A stretch of 64,000 bases of DNA from Neoroseomonas lacus (GCF_014644535.1 NZ_BMKW01000003.1:372001-436000); one strand, 5' to 3'. Numbered from the stretch's first letter, positions 8,315 through 18,030 are shown. The notes: a model not told the origin generated them from the letters alone. Program-made: numbers and translations.

Positions 8315-9514
8315 ATGGAGTTGCTCGACGCCACCTCGTCGCCGCGGGAGGCCCCAGTCGGGCAGCTTGAATTGACCATCCTGATGCCCTGCCTGAATGA
8401 GGCGGAGACGATCGGCACCTGCGTCGCCAAGGCGATAGGCTACCTCGCCCGCAGCGGCGTGGCCGGCGAGGTGCTGATCGCCGACAATGGCAGTACCGAT
8501 GGCAGCCAGGCGATCGCCCAGGGGCTCGGCGCGCGGGTCGTCGCGGTGCCGATGCGCGGCTATGGCGCCGCCCTGATCACCGGCATCGAGGCCGCCCGCG
8601 GCCGCTTCGTCATCATGGGCGACAGCGACGATTCCTACGATTTCACCGCGCTCGACCCCTTCATGGCAAAGCTGCGGGAGGGCTACGCCCTGGTGATGGG
8701 CAACCGCTTCCTCGGCGGCATCAAGCGCGGCGCGATGCCGCCATTGCATCGCTATCTCGGCAATCCGGTGCTTTCCACCATCGGCCGGGTCTTCTTCGGC
8801 GGCCCGGTGCGGGACTTCCATTGCGGTCTGCGCGGCTTCGACCGGGACGCCATCCGCGCGCTCGACCTGCGCGCCCCGGGCATGGAATTCGCCTCCGAAA
8901 TGGTGGTGAAGGCGACCGTGCAGGGCCTGCGCGTCACCGAGGTGCCGACCACGCTCTCCCCCGATGGCCGTTCCCGTCCGCCGCATCTGCGGTCGTGGCG
9001 CGATGGCTGGCGGCATCTGCGCTTCCTGCTGGTGTTCTGCCCGCGCTGGCTGTTCCTCTATCCGGGGGCGGGGCTGTTTCTCACCGGGCTGCTCGCCATG
9101 GCGCTGCTGCTGCCCGGCCCACTGCATCTGGGCGGCGTCACTGTCGACGTACACACGCTGCTCTACGCCTCGGGCGCGGTGATCATGGGCTTCCAGGCGG
9201 TGCAGTTCTGGGTCTTCGCCCGCATCTACGGCGCCCAGCAGGGCGTGGTGCCGGAGGAGAAGCGCCTGACGGCCCTGCTCGAACGCTTCGGGCTGGAACC
9301 GGCGTTGATCGTCGCCGCGCTGCTGATGGCGTCGGGCTTCGCTCTTGGCATCGCGGCGGTGGTGGTGTGGGGCTCGCAGAGTTTCGGGCCGCTCGAAGGC
9401 ATGGGCGCGATGCGGGTGGCGATTGCCTCGGTGACGTCGATGGTGCTCGGGCTGCAACTGGCCTTCGGGGCGTTCTTCGTGGCGTTGCTGGGGATGATGC
9501 GGGCGGGGCCCTGA
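8315..9514 (+). CDS. Family 2 glycosyltransferase with C-terminal membrane helices (dolichol-phosphate-mannose-synthase-like)
   Basis: Predicted 399 aa. The first 230 residues form a GT-A domain: LTILMPCLNEAETIG, DNGSTDGS, and the metal/nucleotide motif GDSDDSYDF, then GNRFLGG and RDFHCGLRGF typical of polyprenyl-phosphate glycosyltransferases. The last 160 residues hold about four hydrophobic helices, so the enzyme is membrane-anchored. ATG 8315 is preferred because GAAAGG lies 10 nt upstream; a TTG at 8297 is possible but has no ribosome site. It probably loads a sugar onto undecaprenyl phosphate. The convergent GtrA-like gene could supply the flipping step. Confidence 0.88.
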   Translation: MELLDATSSPREAPVGQLELTILMPCLNEAETIGTCVAKAIGYLARSGVAGEVLIADNGSTDGSQAIAQGLGARVVAVPMRGYGAALITGIEAARGRFVIMGDSDDSYDFTALDPFMAKLREGYALVMGNRFLGGIKRGAMPPLHRYLGNPVLSTIGRVFFGGPVRDFHCGLRGFDRDAIRALDLRAPGMEFASEMVVKATVQGLRVTEVPTTLSPDGRSRPPHLRSWRDGWRHLRFLLVFCPRWLFLYPGAGLFLTGLLAMALLLPGPLHLGGVTVDVHTLLYASGAVIMGFQAVQFWVFARIYGAQQGVVPEEKRLTALLERFGLEPALIVAALLMASGFALGIAAVVVWGSQSFGPLEGMGAMRVAIASVTSMVLGLQLAFGAFFVALLGMMRAGP

Positions 9515-9658
9515 GGCGAGGGCGTCGCTCCCCTTCCAAAGCCCCACCACACGTTCCGGTTCACCTCGCGAAGCGACGCCAATGGGCGCCCCACCGCCTG
9601 AGGCCCCTGGAAGCCACCTGCCGCCCACGCCAGGCGATAGTGCTGGATGTTCGCGAAC

Positions 9659-9673
9659 GTTCTTGATATGTTC
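9659..9673. promoter_or_regulatory. Possible LexA (SOS) box, orphan
   Basis: GTTC-TTGATAT-GTTC matches the alphaproteobacterial LexA consensus GTTC-N7-GTTC exactly and is directly preceded by TTCGCGAAC. No gene starts nearby on either strand, and one match is expected by chance in a window of this size, so the call is weak. Confidence 0.2.
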
Positions 9674-9930
9674 TCAATACCGACTGGGACATTGCGCCCA
9701 CGATCCGACGCGCGGCCGAGGCAGTCGGGGGTCTGGGGCATTCTCCGGTCACGCTGCGCCGGCACCGGTCCACACGCCGGCCAGGCCAACAGCATCCCGG
9801 CCGGTTGAGCGTGCGGCCGGTGCCTTCTGAGCGGGAAACGTTTTAAAAATCCTAAAATCCTAAAGCGTATAAAATCAATTACTGACAACTTTCAGCTGCT
9901 CCGCGGATCGAATATGCCTGCCTTGCCCAA

Positions 9931-9967
9931 CACCAGGTATTGGATTCCAAAGGCCTCGGGCCTTTGG
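9931..9967. terminator. Bidirectional hairpin at convergent glycosyltransferase/GtrA junction (diverged repeat copy)
   Basis: A perfect 9-bp stem CCAAAGGCC-TCG-GGCCTTTGG lies at 9947-9967. Just before it, CACCA-N5-TGG-ATTCCAAA resembles the repeats at 4477 and 37096 (CACCA-N5-TGG-CTTTCCAAA) and is likewise placed between convergent genes. It is probably a transcription terminator; membership of the repeat family is tentative. Confidence 0.5.
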
Positions 9968-10011
9968 CGGCGAGAGTTCGAGAGGGGTGGCGCCGCTCTC
10001 GATGGCCGCGC

Positions 10012-10458
10012 TCACCCGTTGAACACCACCCGCCGCGACAGCGCGAAATTCGTGAACATCCCCGCGATCGACCCCGCCGCGACCCCCAGCACCGGATGCG
10101 CCGCGACCACCGGCACCGTCGCCACCAGCACCGCATAGGTCCCGTAGTTCAGCGCGAACCCCACCAGGTTCACCGCCACGAACAGCGCCCATTGCCGGTG
10201 CACCGCCCCGCTGCTTCGCCCGCGAAACGTCCAGGCCCGGTTCAGCGCCCAGGTCGCCGTCGCCGCCGCCACGTAGGAGATGGCCCGCCCGAGATACAGC
10301 CCGGCCCCAAGCCAGAGCATCCCGTACAGCACGCCGGAATCGACCACGAAGCCGATTGTGCCGACCACGCCGAAGCGTAGGAATTCCTGCGCCACCGCCG
10401 CGCGCTCGGCGCCGAGCAGCCGCACCAGCACCGGACCAACCAAGGGGATTTCCGCCAT
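10012..10458 (-). CDS. GtrA-family membrane protein
   Basis: Predicted 148 aa with four hydrophobic helices and the GtrA pattern: FLRFGVVGTIGFVVDSGVLY near the N-terminus, NRAWTFRG between helices 2 and 3, and FALSRRVVFNG at the C-terminus. GtrA-like proteins are thought to flip or assist transfer of polyprenyl-linked sugars across the inner membrane. The ATG at 10458 gives the family's normal length; upstream in-frame codons are the antisense of the next gene. It converges with the glycosyltransferase at 8315-9514, a frequent partner, though they are not in one operon. Confidence 0.85.
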   Translation of the reverse strand: MAEIPLVGPVLVRLLGAERAAVAQEFLRFGVVGTIGFVVDSGVLYGMLWLGAGLYLGRAISYVAAATATWALNRAWTFRGRSSGAVHRQWALFVAVNLVGFALNYGTYAVLVATVPVVAAHPVLGVAAGSIAGMFTNFALSRRVVFNG

Positions 10459-10543
10459 GCGCGGCGGTTTAGGGCGCCGCACCCGCCTTGCCCAGCCGTG
10501 ATTCGGGGGGCAACTTCCGCGCCCTTCGGAAAGGTGGGCTGCA

Positions 10544-11401
10544 ATGACGGCGGTAATCGGTCTGGGCAATATGGGTATGGCGATGCTCACGCGACTGGTC
10601 GGCCTCGGCACCTCGCCGATCGGCTGGGACCTCGACCCCGCCAAGCGCGCCGCCGCCGGGGCCCTCGGCGCCACCGCGCCGGCCGGGCTGGCGCAGGCCG
10701 CCGCCAAGGTGGTGATCCTGTCCCTGCCGAATGAGGCCGCCGTCACCGCGGTGTTGTCCGACCTGCTGCCTGCCTTGCCGGCCGGCTCGGTGATCGTCGA
10801 CACCTCCACCCTCTCGCCCGCCGCAGTGCGCGGCTTCGCCCAGCAGGCCGAGGCCGCTGGCTGCGCCTATCTCGACGCCCCGGTCTCCGGAGGCCCGGCC
10901 GGGGCGGTGGCGGGCACGCTGGCGATGATGATCGGCGGCGAGGCGGCCGCCCTCGAACACGCCCGCCCGGTGCTGGAAAAGCTGGCCGCGAAAATCCTGC
11001 ACATCGGTGCCTCCGGCGCCGGCCAGGTCGCCAAGCTTGTGAACAACCTGCTGGTCGCCACTCACCTCGTCACCGCCGCCGAGGCGCTGCGCCTGGGTGC
11101 TGCCGCCGGCGTCGGGCCCGAGGCGCTGCTGCCGGTGCTAAACGGCGCGACCGGCCGCTCGGCCGCGACTGAGGTCAACTGGCCGCGTTGGATCGCCTCC
11201 GGCACCTTCGATTCCGGCTTCTCCGCCGGGCTGATGCGCAAGGATGTGCGCCTGGCCCTCGCCATGGCCGCCGAGGCCGGCGCGCCGCTCGACGCCACCG
11301 CCCGCGCCGCCGCCGCCTGGGAGGCGCTCTCCGCTACAGTACCCGACAGCGACGACTTCAACCGCCTGCCTGCCGCGATCTTCGAGGGAGCCACGCCATG
11401 A
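10544..11401 (+). CDS. 3-hydroxyisobutyrate dehydrogenase-family NAD(P)-dependent oxidoreductase
   Basis: Predicted 285 aa. N-terminal NAD(P) motif VIGLGNMGMAML, substrate-binding DAPVSGGPAGAVAGTLAMM, and catalytic lysine in GAGQVAKLVNNLL place it in the beta-hydroxyacid dehydrogenase family (3-hydroxyisobutyrate, tartronate semialdehyde or similar substrates). Its stop overlaps the start of an aldehyde dehydrogenase by 4 nt, so the two are co-translated and likely catalyse sequential oxidations. The specific substrate is not determinable by eye. Confidence 0.88.
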   Translation: MTAVIGLGNMGMAMLTRLVGLGTSPIGWDLDPAKRAAAGALGATAPAGLAQAAAKVVILSLPNEAAVTAVLSDLLPALPAGSVIVDTSTLSPAAVRGFAQQAEAAGCAYLDAPVSGGPAGAVAGTLAMMIGGEAAALEHARPVLEKLAAKILHIGASGAGQVAKLVNNLLVATHLVTAAEALRLGAAAGVGPEALLPVLNGATGRSAATEVNWPRWIASGTFDSGFSAGLMRKDVRLALAMAAEAGAPLDATARAAAAWEALSATVPDSDDFNRLPAAIFEGATP

Positions 11402-12924
11402 CCGCGTTCTCTGCCCGCGAAACCCTGCTGCAGGGCCAGGCCAGTCTGCTCGGCGGCCGCGCCGGCAGCCTGGTGGATGGCGAGATCGCCGAAGGCACCG
11501 GCCCGCGCATCGCCCTGACCGACCCGGCGACGGGTTCCCTGCTTCTCGACTACGCCGCCGCCGATGCCGCCACCGTCGCCGCCGCCTGCGCCGGCGCCGC
11601 CCGTGCCCAACGCGAATGGATGGCGCTGCCCGCCGCCGAACGGGGCCGCCGCCTCTGGGCGATCGGCGCCCTGGTCCGCCGCGACGCGGAAACCCTCGCG
11701 CGCCTCGAATCCGCCCAATCCGGCAAGCCACTGCGCGACGCCCGTGGCGAGGCCGCCCGCGTCGCCGAAATGGCCGAATACTGGGCCGGCTGGTGCGACA
11801 AGATCGAAGGCCGCACTGTCCCCGTCCCCTCCGGCCACACCGTCATCGTCCGGCGCGAACCCTATGGCGTGGTGCTCGCCGTCACGCCGTGGAACGCGCC
11901 GCTCTTCACCGCCGGCTGGAATGTCTTCCCGGCACTCGCCGCCGGCAATGCGGTGGTGCTGAAGCCCTCCGAATTCACGTCCTTGACCTCACTGGTCCTG
12001 GGCAAGCTCTGCATCGAGGCCGGCCTGCCACGCGGCCTGGTGCAGGTGGTCTGCGGGCCGGGGCAGGGGACCGGCGCCGCGCTGCTCGCCGCGCCCGAGA
12101 TCGCCCGGGTCACCTTCGTCGGCGGCCCGCCGGCCGGGGCCGCGGTCGCTGCCGCCTGCGCCGCGCGCGCCATCCCCTGTGTGCTGGAACTCGGCGGCAA
12201 ATCCGCCAACATCGTCTTCGACGACGCCGATTTCGCCGCCGCCGTGCAGGGCGCGCAGCAGGCGATTTTCGCCGGCGCCGGGCAATCCTGCGTCGCCGGC
12301 TCCCGCCTGCTGGTGCAGCGCTCGCTGCATGACCGCTTCGTCGCCGCCATGACGGACGCCGCCGCTCGCATCCGCATGGGCGACCCGCTCGACGCCGCCA
12401 CCGAAATTGGCCCGGTAGCCAATGCCCGCCAATTTGCCCATATCCGTGACCTGATCGGCGCCGGCGCGTCGGAAGGCGGCCAGGTGATCGCCGCCGCACC
12501 GCCGGCCGGCCTGCCGAGCGGTGGCTTCTGGGTATCGCCGACGCTGCTCGCCGGCCTGTCCAACACCGCCCGCCCGGCGCAAGAGGAGATCTTCGGCCCC
12601 GTCGTCGCCGCCATCCCCTTCGATGACGAGGCCGAGGCTATCGCGCTCGCCAACGCCACCCGCTTCGGCCTCGCCGGCGCGGTCTGGACGCGCGATGTCG
12701 GCCGCGCCCATCGCGTGGCGGCCGCGGTCCGCGCCGGCACCTTCTGGGTCAATGGCTACCGCACCATCCATGTCTCGGTGCCCTTCGGCGGCTTCGGCGC
12801 CTCGGGCTACGGCCGCTCATCGGGCGCGGAAGTGCTCGCCGAATTGACGCAGAGCAAGGCCGTATGGATCGACACGGCGGAAAGCCCCGCCCTCGGCTTT
12901 GGGCATCGGCCCGCCGGCTATTGA
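11398..12924 (+). CDS. NAD(P)-dependent aldehyde dehydrogenase
   Basis: Predicted 508 aa, the normal size of the ALDH superfamily. Seen: TPWNAPLFTAGWNVFPALAA and LKPSE in the cofactor domain, the general base Glu in VLELGGKSANIVF, the nucleophile Cys in GAGQSCVAGSR, and the C-terminal PFGGFGASGYGRSSG. The start at 11398 is set by the ATGA overlap with the preceding dehydrogenase; a longer in-frame reading upstream lies inside that gene. Together with the hydroxyacid dehydrogenase it may oxidise an alcohol/aldehyde derived from material imported by the downstream transporter cluster (inference). Confidence 0.92.
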   Translation: MTAFSARETLLQGQASLLGGRAGSLVDGEIAEGTGPRIALTDPATGSLLLDYAAADAATVAAACAGAARAQREWMALPAAERGRRLWAIGALVRRDAETLARLESAQSGKPLRDARGEAARVAEMAEYWAGWCDKIEGRTVPVPSGHTVIVRREPYGVVLAVTPWNAPLFTAGWNVFPALAAGNAVVLKPSEFTSLTSLVLGKLCIEAGLPRGLVQVVCGPGQGTGAALLAAPEIARVTFVGGPPAGAAVAAACAARAIPCVLELGGKSANIVFDDADFAAAVQGAQQAIFAGAGQSCVAGSRLLVQRSLHDRFVAAMTDAAARIRMGDPLDAATEIGPVANARQFAHIRDLIGAGASEGGQVIAAAPPAGLPSGGFWVSPTLLAGLSNTARPAQEEIFGPVVAAIPFDDEAEAIALANATRFGLAGAVWTRDVGRAHRVAAAVRAGTFWVNGYRTIHVSVPFGGFGASGYGRSSGAEVLAELTQSKAVWIDTAESPALGFGHRPAGY

Positions 12925-13049
12925 CCCGCATGAAGCCGGCGCATGCGCCGAAGCGACCGGATTCATGGCATGACGATGCGGCGCCGCTGGATCGCCGCCA
13001 CGCGCCCGGCTAGGCTCCGCGCCAGCTTCACCGAACGGAGAACGTCCGA

Positions 13050-14654
13050 ATGTTCCGACGCGACCTGCTGGCCGGCGCCGCGGCTGGTGCCGCCGCCACC
13101 GCCCTGCCGCGCTTTGCCATCGCCCAGCCCACCGCGCAGCGCGTGATTAAGTACGTGCCGCACGCCAACATCCCGAACATCGACCCCTTCACCAACACAG
13201 CCTTCATCGCGCGCGACCATGCCTTCCTGGTCTATGACCAGCTCTACGGCATGAACGACAAGTTCGAGCCGGTGCCGCAGATGGTGCAGGGCCATGTTGT
13301 CGAGAATGACGGGCTGCTCTGGCGCTTCACCCTGCGCGACGGGCTGAAGTTCCACGATGGTTCCCCGGTGCGCGGGCGCGACTGCATCGCCTCCATCAAG
13401 CGCTGGGGCCGCCGCGACGCCTTCGGCCAGGAACTGCTCGCCCGCGTGGCGGACATGACCGAGGACAGCGACCGCGTCTTCACCATCAAGCTGAACCGCC
13501 CCTTCGCCAAGATGCTCGAGGCCTTCTCGAAGGTCACGACATCCTGCCTGTTCATCATGCCCGAGCGCCTGGCGAACGTTGATCCCTTCACCAACATTTC
13601 CGAGGCGGTCGGCTCCGGCCCGTTCCGCTTCGTGCAGAATGAATGGGTGCCGGGTTCCTCGCTCGCCTATGTCCGCAACCCGGACTACGTGCCGGTGCCG
13701 AACGGCACGCCCTCGATGACGGCCGGGCCGAAGATCGTCCATTTCGACCGCGTCGAATGGAAGATCATCCCCGACGCCTCGACCGCCGCCGCCGCGCTGC
13801 AGAACGGCGAGATCGACTGGTGGGAGCAGCCGACCGCGGACCTCTTCCCGCTCGTCGCCCGCAACCGCAACATCAATGTCGACGTGATCAACGGCACCGG
13901 GCTGATCGGCATCTTCCGCCCCAACCATCTGACCGCGCCCTTCAACAACCCCGCCGTGCGCCGCGCCGTCATCACGGCGATCGACCAGATCGATTTCATG
14001 ACAGCGGTGATCGGCGATGCAACGGTCCCCGGCTATCAGACGCTCAAGCGCGATGGCATCGGCTTCTTCGCACCTGATTCGCCCTCCGCCTCGACGGTCG
14101 GGCTCGACCGCTACAAGAAGTCCATCGATGCCGCCCGCGCCGAACTCCAGGCCGCCGGCGCGATGGGTGCCAAGTTGGTGCTGCTCAACGCGACCGACCT
14201 CGCCTCGATCAACGCCTCGGCGCTGGTGGGTGCGGATCTGTTCCGCCGCATGGGCTTCGATGTCGACCTCGTCAGCGCCGACTGGGGCACGGTGGTCTCG
14301 CGCCGCGCCAGCAAGAACCCGCTCGAACAGGGCGGCTGGTCGGGCTTCTTCACCTTCTGGTCCGGCGTCGATCACTGGAACCCGGCGAGCCATGCCTCGA
14401 TCCGCGGCCATGGCGATGCGGCCTGGCCGGGCTGGCCGACCATCCCGGCGATCGAGGCGCAGCGCAACGCCTGGTTCGACGCGCCGAACGAGGCCGCCGC
14501 GAAGGCCGCGACGACGGAGATGCAGCGCATCGCCTTCGACGAGGTGCCCTATGTGCCGACCGGCATGTATTACCAGCCGACGGCGTATCGAAAGAACCTC
14601 ACCGGCATGCTGAAAGGCCAGCCGCCGCTGTTCTGGAACGTGCGGCGCGGCTGA
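13050..14654 (+). CDS. ABC transporter family-5 solute-binding protein, paralogue 1
   Basis: Predicted 534 aa. A twin-arginine-like signal (RRDLLAGAAAG, cleavage after FAIAQ) exports it to the periplasm. The mature part is a peptide/nickel-type (SBP_bac_5) binding protein: LRDGLKFHDGSPV, GSGPFRFV, and a C-terminal LFWNVRRG shared by its neighbours. ACGGAG precedes the ATG at 13050. It is the first of five tandem paralogues feeding, presumably, the single permease/ATPase set at 21785-25677. Paralogues are clearly related along their whole length, so they arose by tandem duplication. The ligand is unknown; peptides, amino-sugars or opine-like compounds are all bound by this family. Confidence 0.92.
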   Translation: MFRRDLLAGAAAGAAATALPRFAIAQPTAQRVIKYVPHANIPNIDPFTNTAFIARDHAFLVYDQLYGMNDKFEPVPQMVQGHVVENDGLLWRFTLRDGLKFHDGSPVRGRDCIASIKRWGRRDAFGQELLARVADMTEDSDRVFTIKLNRPFAKMLEAFSKVTTSCLFIMPERLANVDPFTNISEAVGSGPFRFVQNEWVPGSSLAYVRNPDYVPVPNGTPSMTAGPKIVHFDRVEWKIIPDASTAAAALQNGEIDWWEQPTADLFPLVARNRNINVDVINGTGLIGIFRPNHLTAPFNNPAVRRAVITAIDQIDFMTAVIGDATVPGYQTLKRDGIGFFAPDSPSASTVGLDRYKKSIDAARAELQAAGAMGAKLVLLNATDLASINASALVGADLFRRMGFDVDLVSADWGTVVSRRASKNPLEQGGWSGFFTFWSGVDHWNPASHASIRGHGDAAWPGWPTIPAIEAQRNAWFDAPNEAAAKAATTEMQRIAFDEVPYVPTGMYYQPTAYRKNLTGMLKGQPPLFWNVRRG

Positions 14655-14756
14655 ACGCCTTGGCCGGACCGCGCTTGGCCGCGCGGTCCGGCAGCGACCC
14701 TTGCCGCTGCGCGGTGATGCGGCCAGAACAGCATCGCGACAATCGCGGAGGCCCGG

Positions 14757-16355
14757 ATGCAGCGACGTCACCTACTGGCCGGCACGGCGGCGAGCGTGCT
14801 CGGCGCTCTGCCCGGCCGCGCGGCGCTGGGGCAGGGGACGCAGGCGGCGCCGCGCATCCTGAGATACGTGCCGCCGGCAGACCTCACGGCGCTCGACCCG
14901 ATCGTCAGCACCGCGCCGGTCACGCGCAACCATGGCTTCGCGGTGTGGGACACGCTGTACGGCCTCAACCAGGACTACGCGCCCGAGCCGCAGATGGCCG
15001 AGAGCCACAATGTCGATGCCGACGGCAAGCGTGTCTCGATCCGGCTGCGCGAAGGGCTGAAATTCCACGACGGCGAACCGGTGCGCGCGGCCGATTGCGC
15101 GGCCTCGATCCGGCGCTGGGCAGCGCGCGACCCGCTCGGCCAGGTGCTGCTGACGCGCATCGAGGAACTCTCCGCCCCCGACGACCGCACCATCCTGCTG
15201 CACCTGTCGAAGCCCTTCCCACTGCTGTTCCATGCGCTGGCCAAGCCGGCCGCGCCGGTCTGCTTCATCATGCCCGAGCGGCTGGCGGCGACCGACCCGT
15301 CGCGCCCCGTCCCCGAGATCATCGGCAGCGGTCCATTCCGCTACATGGCGGATGAACGGGTGCCCGGGCGCCTCGTCGTCTATGAACGCTTCGTCGACTA
15401 CGTGCCGCGGCCCGAAGGCGTACCGACCTGGACCGCGGGGCCCAAGCGCGCGCTGTTCGACCGCGTCGAATGGCATGTGAAGCCCGATGCCGCCACCGCC
15501 TCGGAATCGCTGGTCGCCGGCGATGTCGACTGGTGGGACAATCCGACGCTCGACCTGCAGCCGGCGCTGCGGCGCGACCGCAACATCGTGCTGGAAATAC
15601 CGGACCCGACCGGGCTGCTGGGCATCGCCCGCTTCAACCACCTGCATCCGCCCTTCGACAAGCCGGCGATCCGCCGCGCGCTGTTGGGCGCGGTGGACCA
15701 GGCGGCCTTCATGACCGCGGTGATCGGCGCCGATCGCAGCCTGTGGCGTGATGAAGTTGGCATCTTCCCACCCGGCACGCCCTTCGCGAATGACGAAGGG
15801 CTCGGCGTGCTCGACGGCGCGCGCGACGATGCGCGCGTAAAGCGCGAGATCATCGAGGCCGGCTACAGCGGGGAGAAGGTCGTGCTGCTCGCCGCCACCG
15901 ACTTCCCGACGCTGGCCGCCCTCGCCACGGTGGGCGCGGAGATGCTCCGCCGTGTTGGCATGGAGGTGGAGGTGGTCTCCGGCCCCTGGGCCGAGCTGGT
16001 GCAGCGCCGCGCGCGTCGCACGCCGCCCGATCAGGGCGGATGGAGCATGTTCTTTTCAACCTGGAGTGGGGTCGACATGCTGGTCCCCGGTGGCAACCAG
16101 GCGTTGCGCGGCACCGGGGAACGCGCCTGGTTCGGCTGGCCGACCATGCCGAGAATGGAAGAACTCCGGGCGCAATGGTTCGATGCGCCCGACCTCGCCG
16201 CGCAACAGGCGCAGGCACGCCTGATCCAGGCCGAGGCGATGCGCGAGGCGCCCTACCTGCCGCTCGGGCAGTTTTTCCAGGCGACTGCCTATCGGCGCGG
16301 CATTGCCGGCATGCTGAAGGGGCTGCCGCTGTTCTGGAATATCCATAAGGCCTGA
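14757..16355 (+). CDS. ABC transporter family-5 solute-binding protein, paralogue 2
   Basis: Predicted 532 aa, starting at an ATG behind GGAGG. The signal has RRHLLAGTAAS followed by cleavage near AALGQ. It shares with its neighbours the blocks LREGLKFHDGEPVRAADC, GSGPFRYMADE, RVEWHV, RGTGERAWFGWPTMP and the tail LFWNIHKA. Compared with paralogue 1 the ligand-facing middle region differs considerably, which suggests a different specificity. It lies 102 nt after paralogue 1, with no obvious terminator between them. Confidence 0.92.
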   Translation: MQRRHLLAGTAASVLGALPGRAALGQGTQAAPRILRYVPPADLTALDPIVSTAPVTRNHGFAVWDTLYGLNQDYAPEPQMAESHNVDADGKRVSIRLREGLKFHDGEPVRAADCAASIRRWAARDPLGQVLLTRIEELSAPDDRTILLHLSKPFPLLFHALAKPAAPVCFIMPERLAATDPSRPVPEIIGSGPFRYMADERVPGRLVVYERFVDYVPRPEGVPTWTAGPKRALFDRVEWHVKPDAATASESLVAGDVDWWDNPTLDLQPALRRDRNIVLEIPDPTGLLGIARFNHLHPPFDKPAIRRALLGAVDQAAFMTAVIGADRSLWRDEVGIFPPGTPFANDEGLGVLDGARDDARVKREIIEAGYSGEKVVLLAATDFPTLAALATVGAEMLRRVGMEVEVVSGPWAELVQRRARRTPPDQGGWSMFFSTWSGVDMLVPGGNQALRGTGERAWFGWPTMPRMEELRAQWFDAPDLAAQQAQARLIQAEAMREAPYLPLGQFFQATAYRRGIAGMLKGLPLFWNIHKA

Positions 16356-16422
16356 TGGACGGCTTGCCCATCCGGCGCCAGGCTGGTCAGATGCGCTCGA
16401 CTGAACGGGCTGGGAGCCAACA

Positions 16423-18015
16423 ATGAACCGTCGTGACCTGCTGAGGACCTCCGTTGCCGCGGGGGCCGCCGCCGCATTGCCGCGATTCGCGACAGCGCAG
16501 CCTGCGCAGAATCGCGTCCTGAAGATGGTGCCGCAGGCGAATCTCACGAGCCTCGACCCGATCTGGACGACGGCGAACATCACCCGCAACCACGGCCACA
16601 TGATCTATGACAGCCTCTACGGCCTCGACGCGAATTTCGCGCCGCAGCCGCAGATGGCCGAAGGCCATGTGCTCGAGGATGGCGGCAAGATCGTCACCAT
16701 CACGCTGCGTCCGGGGCTGAAGTTCCACGATGGCGAGCCGGTGCGCGCGCAGGACGTGGTGCCGTCCGTCACGCGCTGGATGCGGCGCAACCCGTTCGGC
16801 CAGAAGCTCGCCACCGTCACCGACGCCGTCGAGGTGGTGGATGACCGGCGCATCCGCTTCAAGCTGAAGAAGCCCTTCCCGCTGCTGTTCAAGGCGCTGG
16901 GCCAGGTCTCCAACAGCCCGGCCTTCATCATGCCGCAGCGCCTGGCCGAGACCGACGCGTTCCAGCAGGTGCGCGAGGCGATCGGCTCCGGCCCGTTCAA
17001 GTTCAAGGCCGACGAATTCAATTCCGGCAGCCTTGTGGTCTATGAGCGCTTCGCCGACTACGTCCCATCCCCGGTCGGCACGCCATCCCTGACCGCCGGC
17101 CCCAAGGTCGCGTATTTCGATCGCGTCGAGTGGAACATCATCGTCGATGCCTCCACCGCCGCGGCCGCGCTGCAGACCGGCGAGATCGACTGGTACGAGC
17201 AGCCGCCGCCGGAGATCCAGCAACTGCTCGCCCGCAACCGCGGCATTGCCATCGAGGCGATCGACCCGCTGCCGCTGACCGGCATCCTGCGCTTCAACCA
17301 CCTGCACGCGCCCTTCAACGACAAGAAGATGCGCCAGGCGATGTTGCCGGCGATCAGCCAGGAAGACTTCATGCAGGCGGTGGTCGGCACCGATGCGTCG
17401 ATCTACCGCACCGGCGTCGGGCTGTTCACGCCGGGCACGCCGCTCGCCAACGATGCCGGGCTCGAGGCGTTGATGGGGCCGCGCAGCATCGATCGCGCCA
17501 AGGCGCTGATGCGCGAGGCCGGGTACACCAACCAGCCGATGCGCCTGATCGGGCCGACCGACATCCTCGCGCCGTCGGCGATGACGCAGGTGGGTGCGGA
17601 TCTGGTGCGCCGGCTCGGCTTCAACGCCGATATCGCGCTGTCGGACTGGGGCACCACGGTGCAGCGCCGCACCTCGCGCGAGCCGATCGACAAGGGCGGC
17701 TGGTCGATGCTGTTTACCTCCTTCTCCTCGGTCGACTTCGCCGACCCGGCGGCGCATTTCCCGATGCGCGGCAATGGCACCAATGCCTGGTTCGGCTGGC
17801 CGACCGTGCCGAAGCTCGAGGAACTGCGCGACGCCTGGTTCGAGGCGCCGGACCTGCCCACCGAACAGCGTCTCGCGCGCGAGATGCAGACCGTCGCGAT
17901 GGACGAACTGCCCTATGTCCCTGTCGGTGCCTACCTGTCGATGACGGCGATCAAGCGCAACCTGACCGGTCGCGTGCCCGGCCTCGCGCTGTTCTGGAAC
18001 ATCCGGCGCGCGTGA
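16423..18015 (+). CDS. ABC transporter family-5 solute-binding protein, paralogue 3
   Basis: Predicted 530 aa. Signal region RRDLLRTSVAAGAAAALPRF with cleavage near ATAQ. Mature protein begins NRVLKMVPQANLTSLDP, a segment nearly repeated in paralogue 4. Blocks LRPGLKFHDGEPV, GSGPFKFKADE, RGNGTNAWFGWPTVP and the tail LFWNIRRA identify the family. It starts 67 nt after paralogue 2. The 3' end is followed by a strong hairpin and the decayed remnant of a further copy. Confidence 0.92.
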   Translation: MNRRDLLRTSVAAGAAAALPRFATAQPAQNRVLKMVPQANLTSLDPIWTTANITRNHGHMIYDSLYGLDANFAPQPQMAEGHVLEDGGKIVTITLRPGLKFHDGEPVRAQDVVPSVTRWMRRNPFGQKLATVTDAVEVVDDRRIRFKLKKPFPLLFKALGQVSNSPAFIMPQRLAETDAFQQVREAIGSGPFKFKADEFNSGSLVVYERFADYVPSPVGTPSLTAGPKVAYFDRVEWNIIVDASTAAAALQTGEIDWYEQPPPEIQQLLARNRGIAIEAIDPLPLTGILRFNHLHAPFNDKKMRQAMLPAISQEDFMQAVVGTDASIYRTGVGLFTPGTPLANDAGLEALMGPRSIDRAKALMREAGYTNQPMRLIGPTDILAPSAMTQVGADLVRRLGFNADIALSDWGTTVQRRTSREPIDKGGWSMLFTSFSSVDFADPAAHFPMRGNGTNAWFGWPTVPKLEELRDAWFEAPDLPTEQRLAREMQTVAMDELPYVPVGAYLSMTAIKRNLTGRVPGLALFWNIRRA

Positions 18016-18030
18016 CGCCGCGCATCGGGT

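Larger units (their letters stand above)
9515..10011. other. Gene-free region between convergent genes
   Basis: About 500 bp with no ORF showing a recognisable protein. It holds a GTTC-N7-GTTC motif (9659-9673), an AT-rich tract (9840-9890) that is unusual for this genome, and two hairpins at its right end (9947-9967; arms 9971-9976 and 9996-10001). The left part has ordinary high GC and may be decayed coding sequence, but I cannot assign it. Confidence 0.5.
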
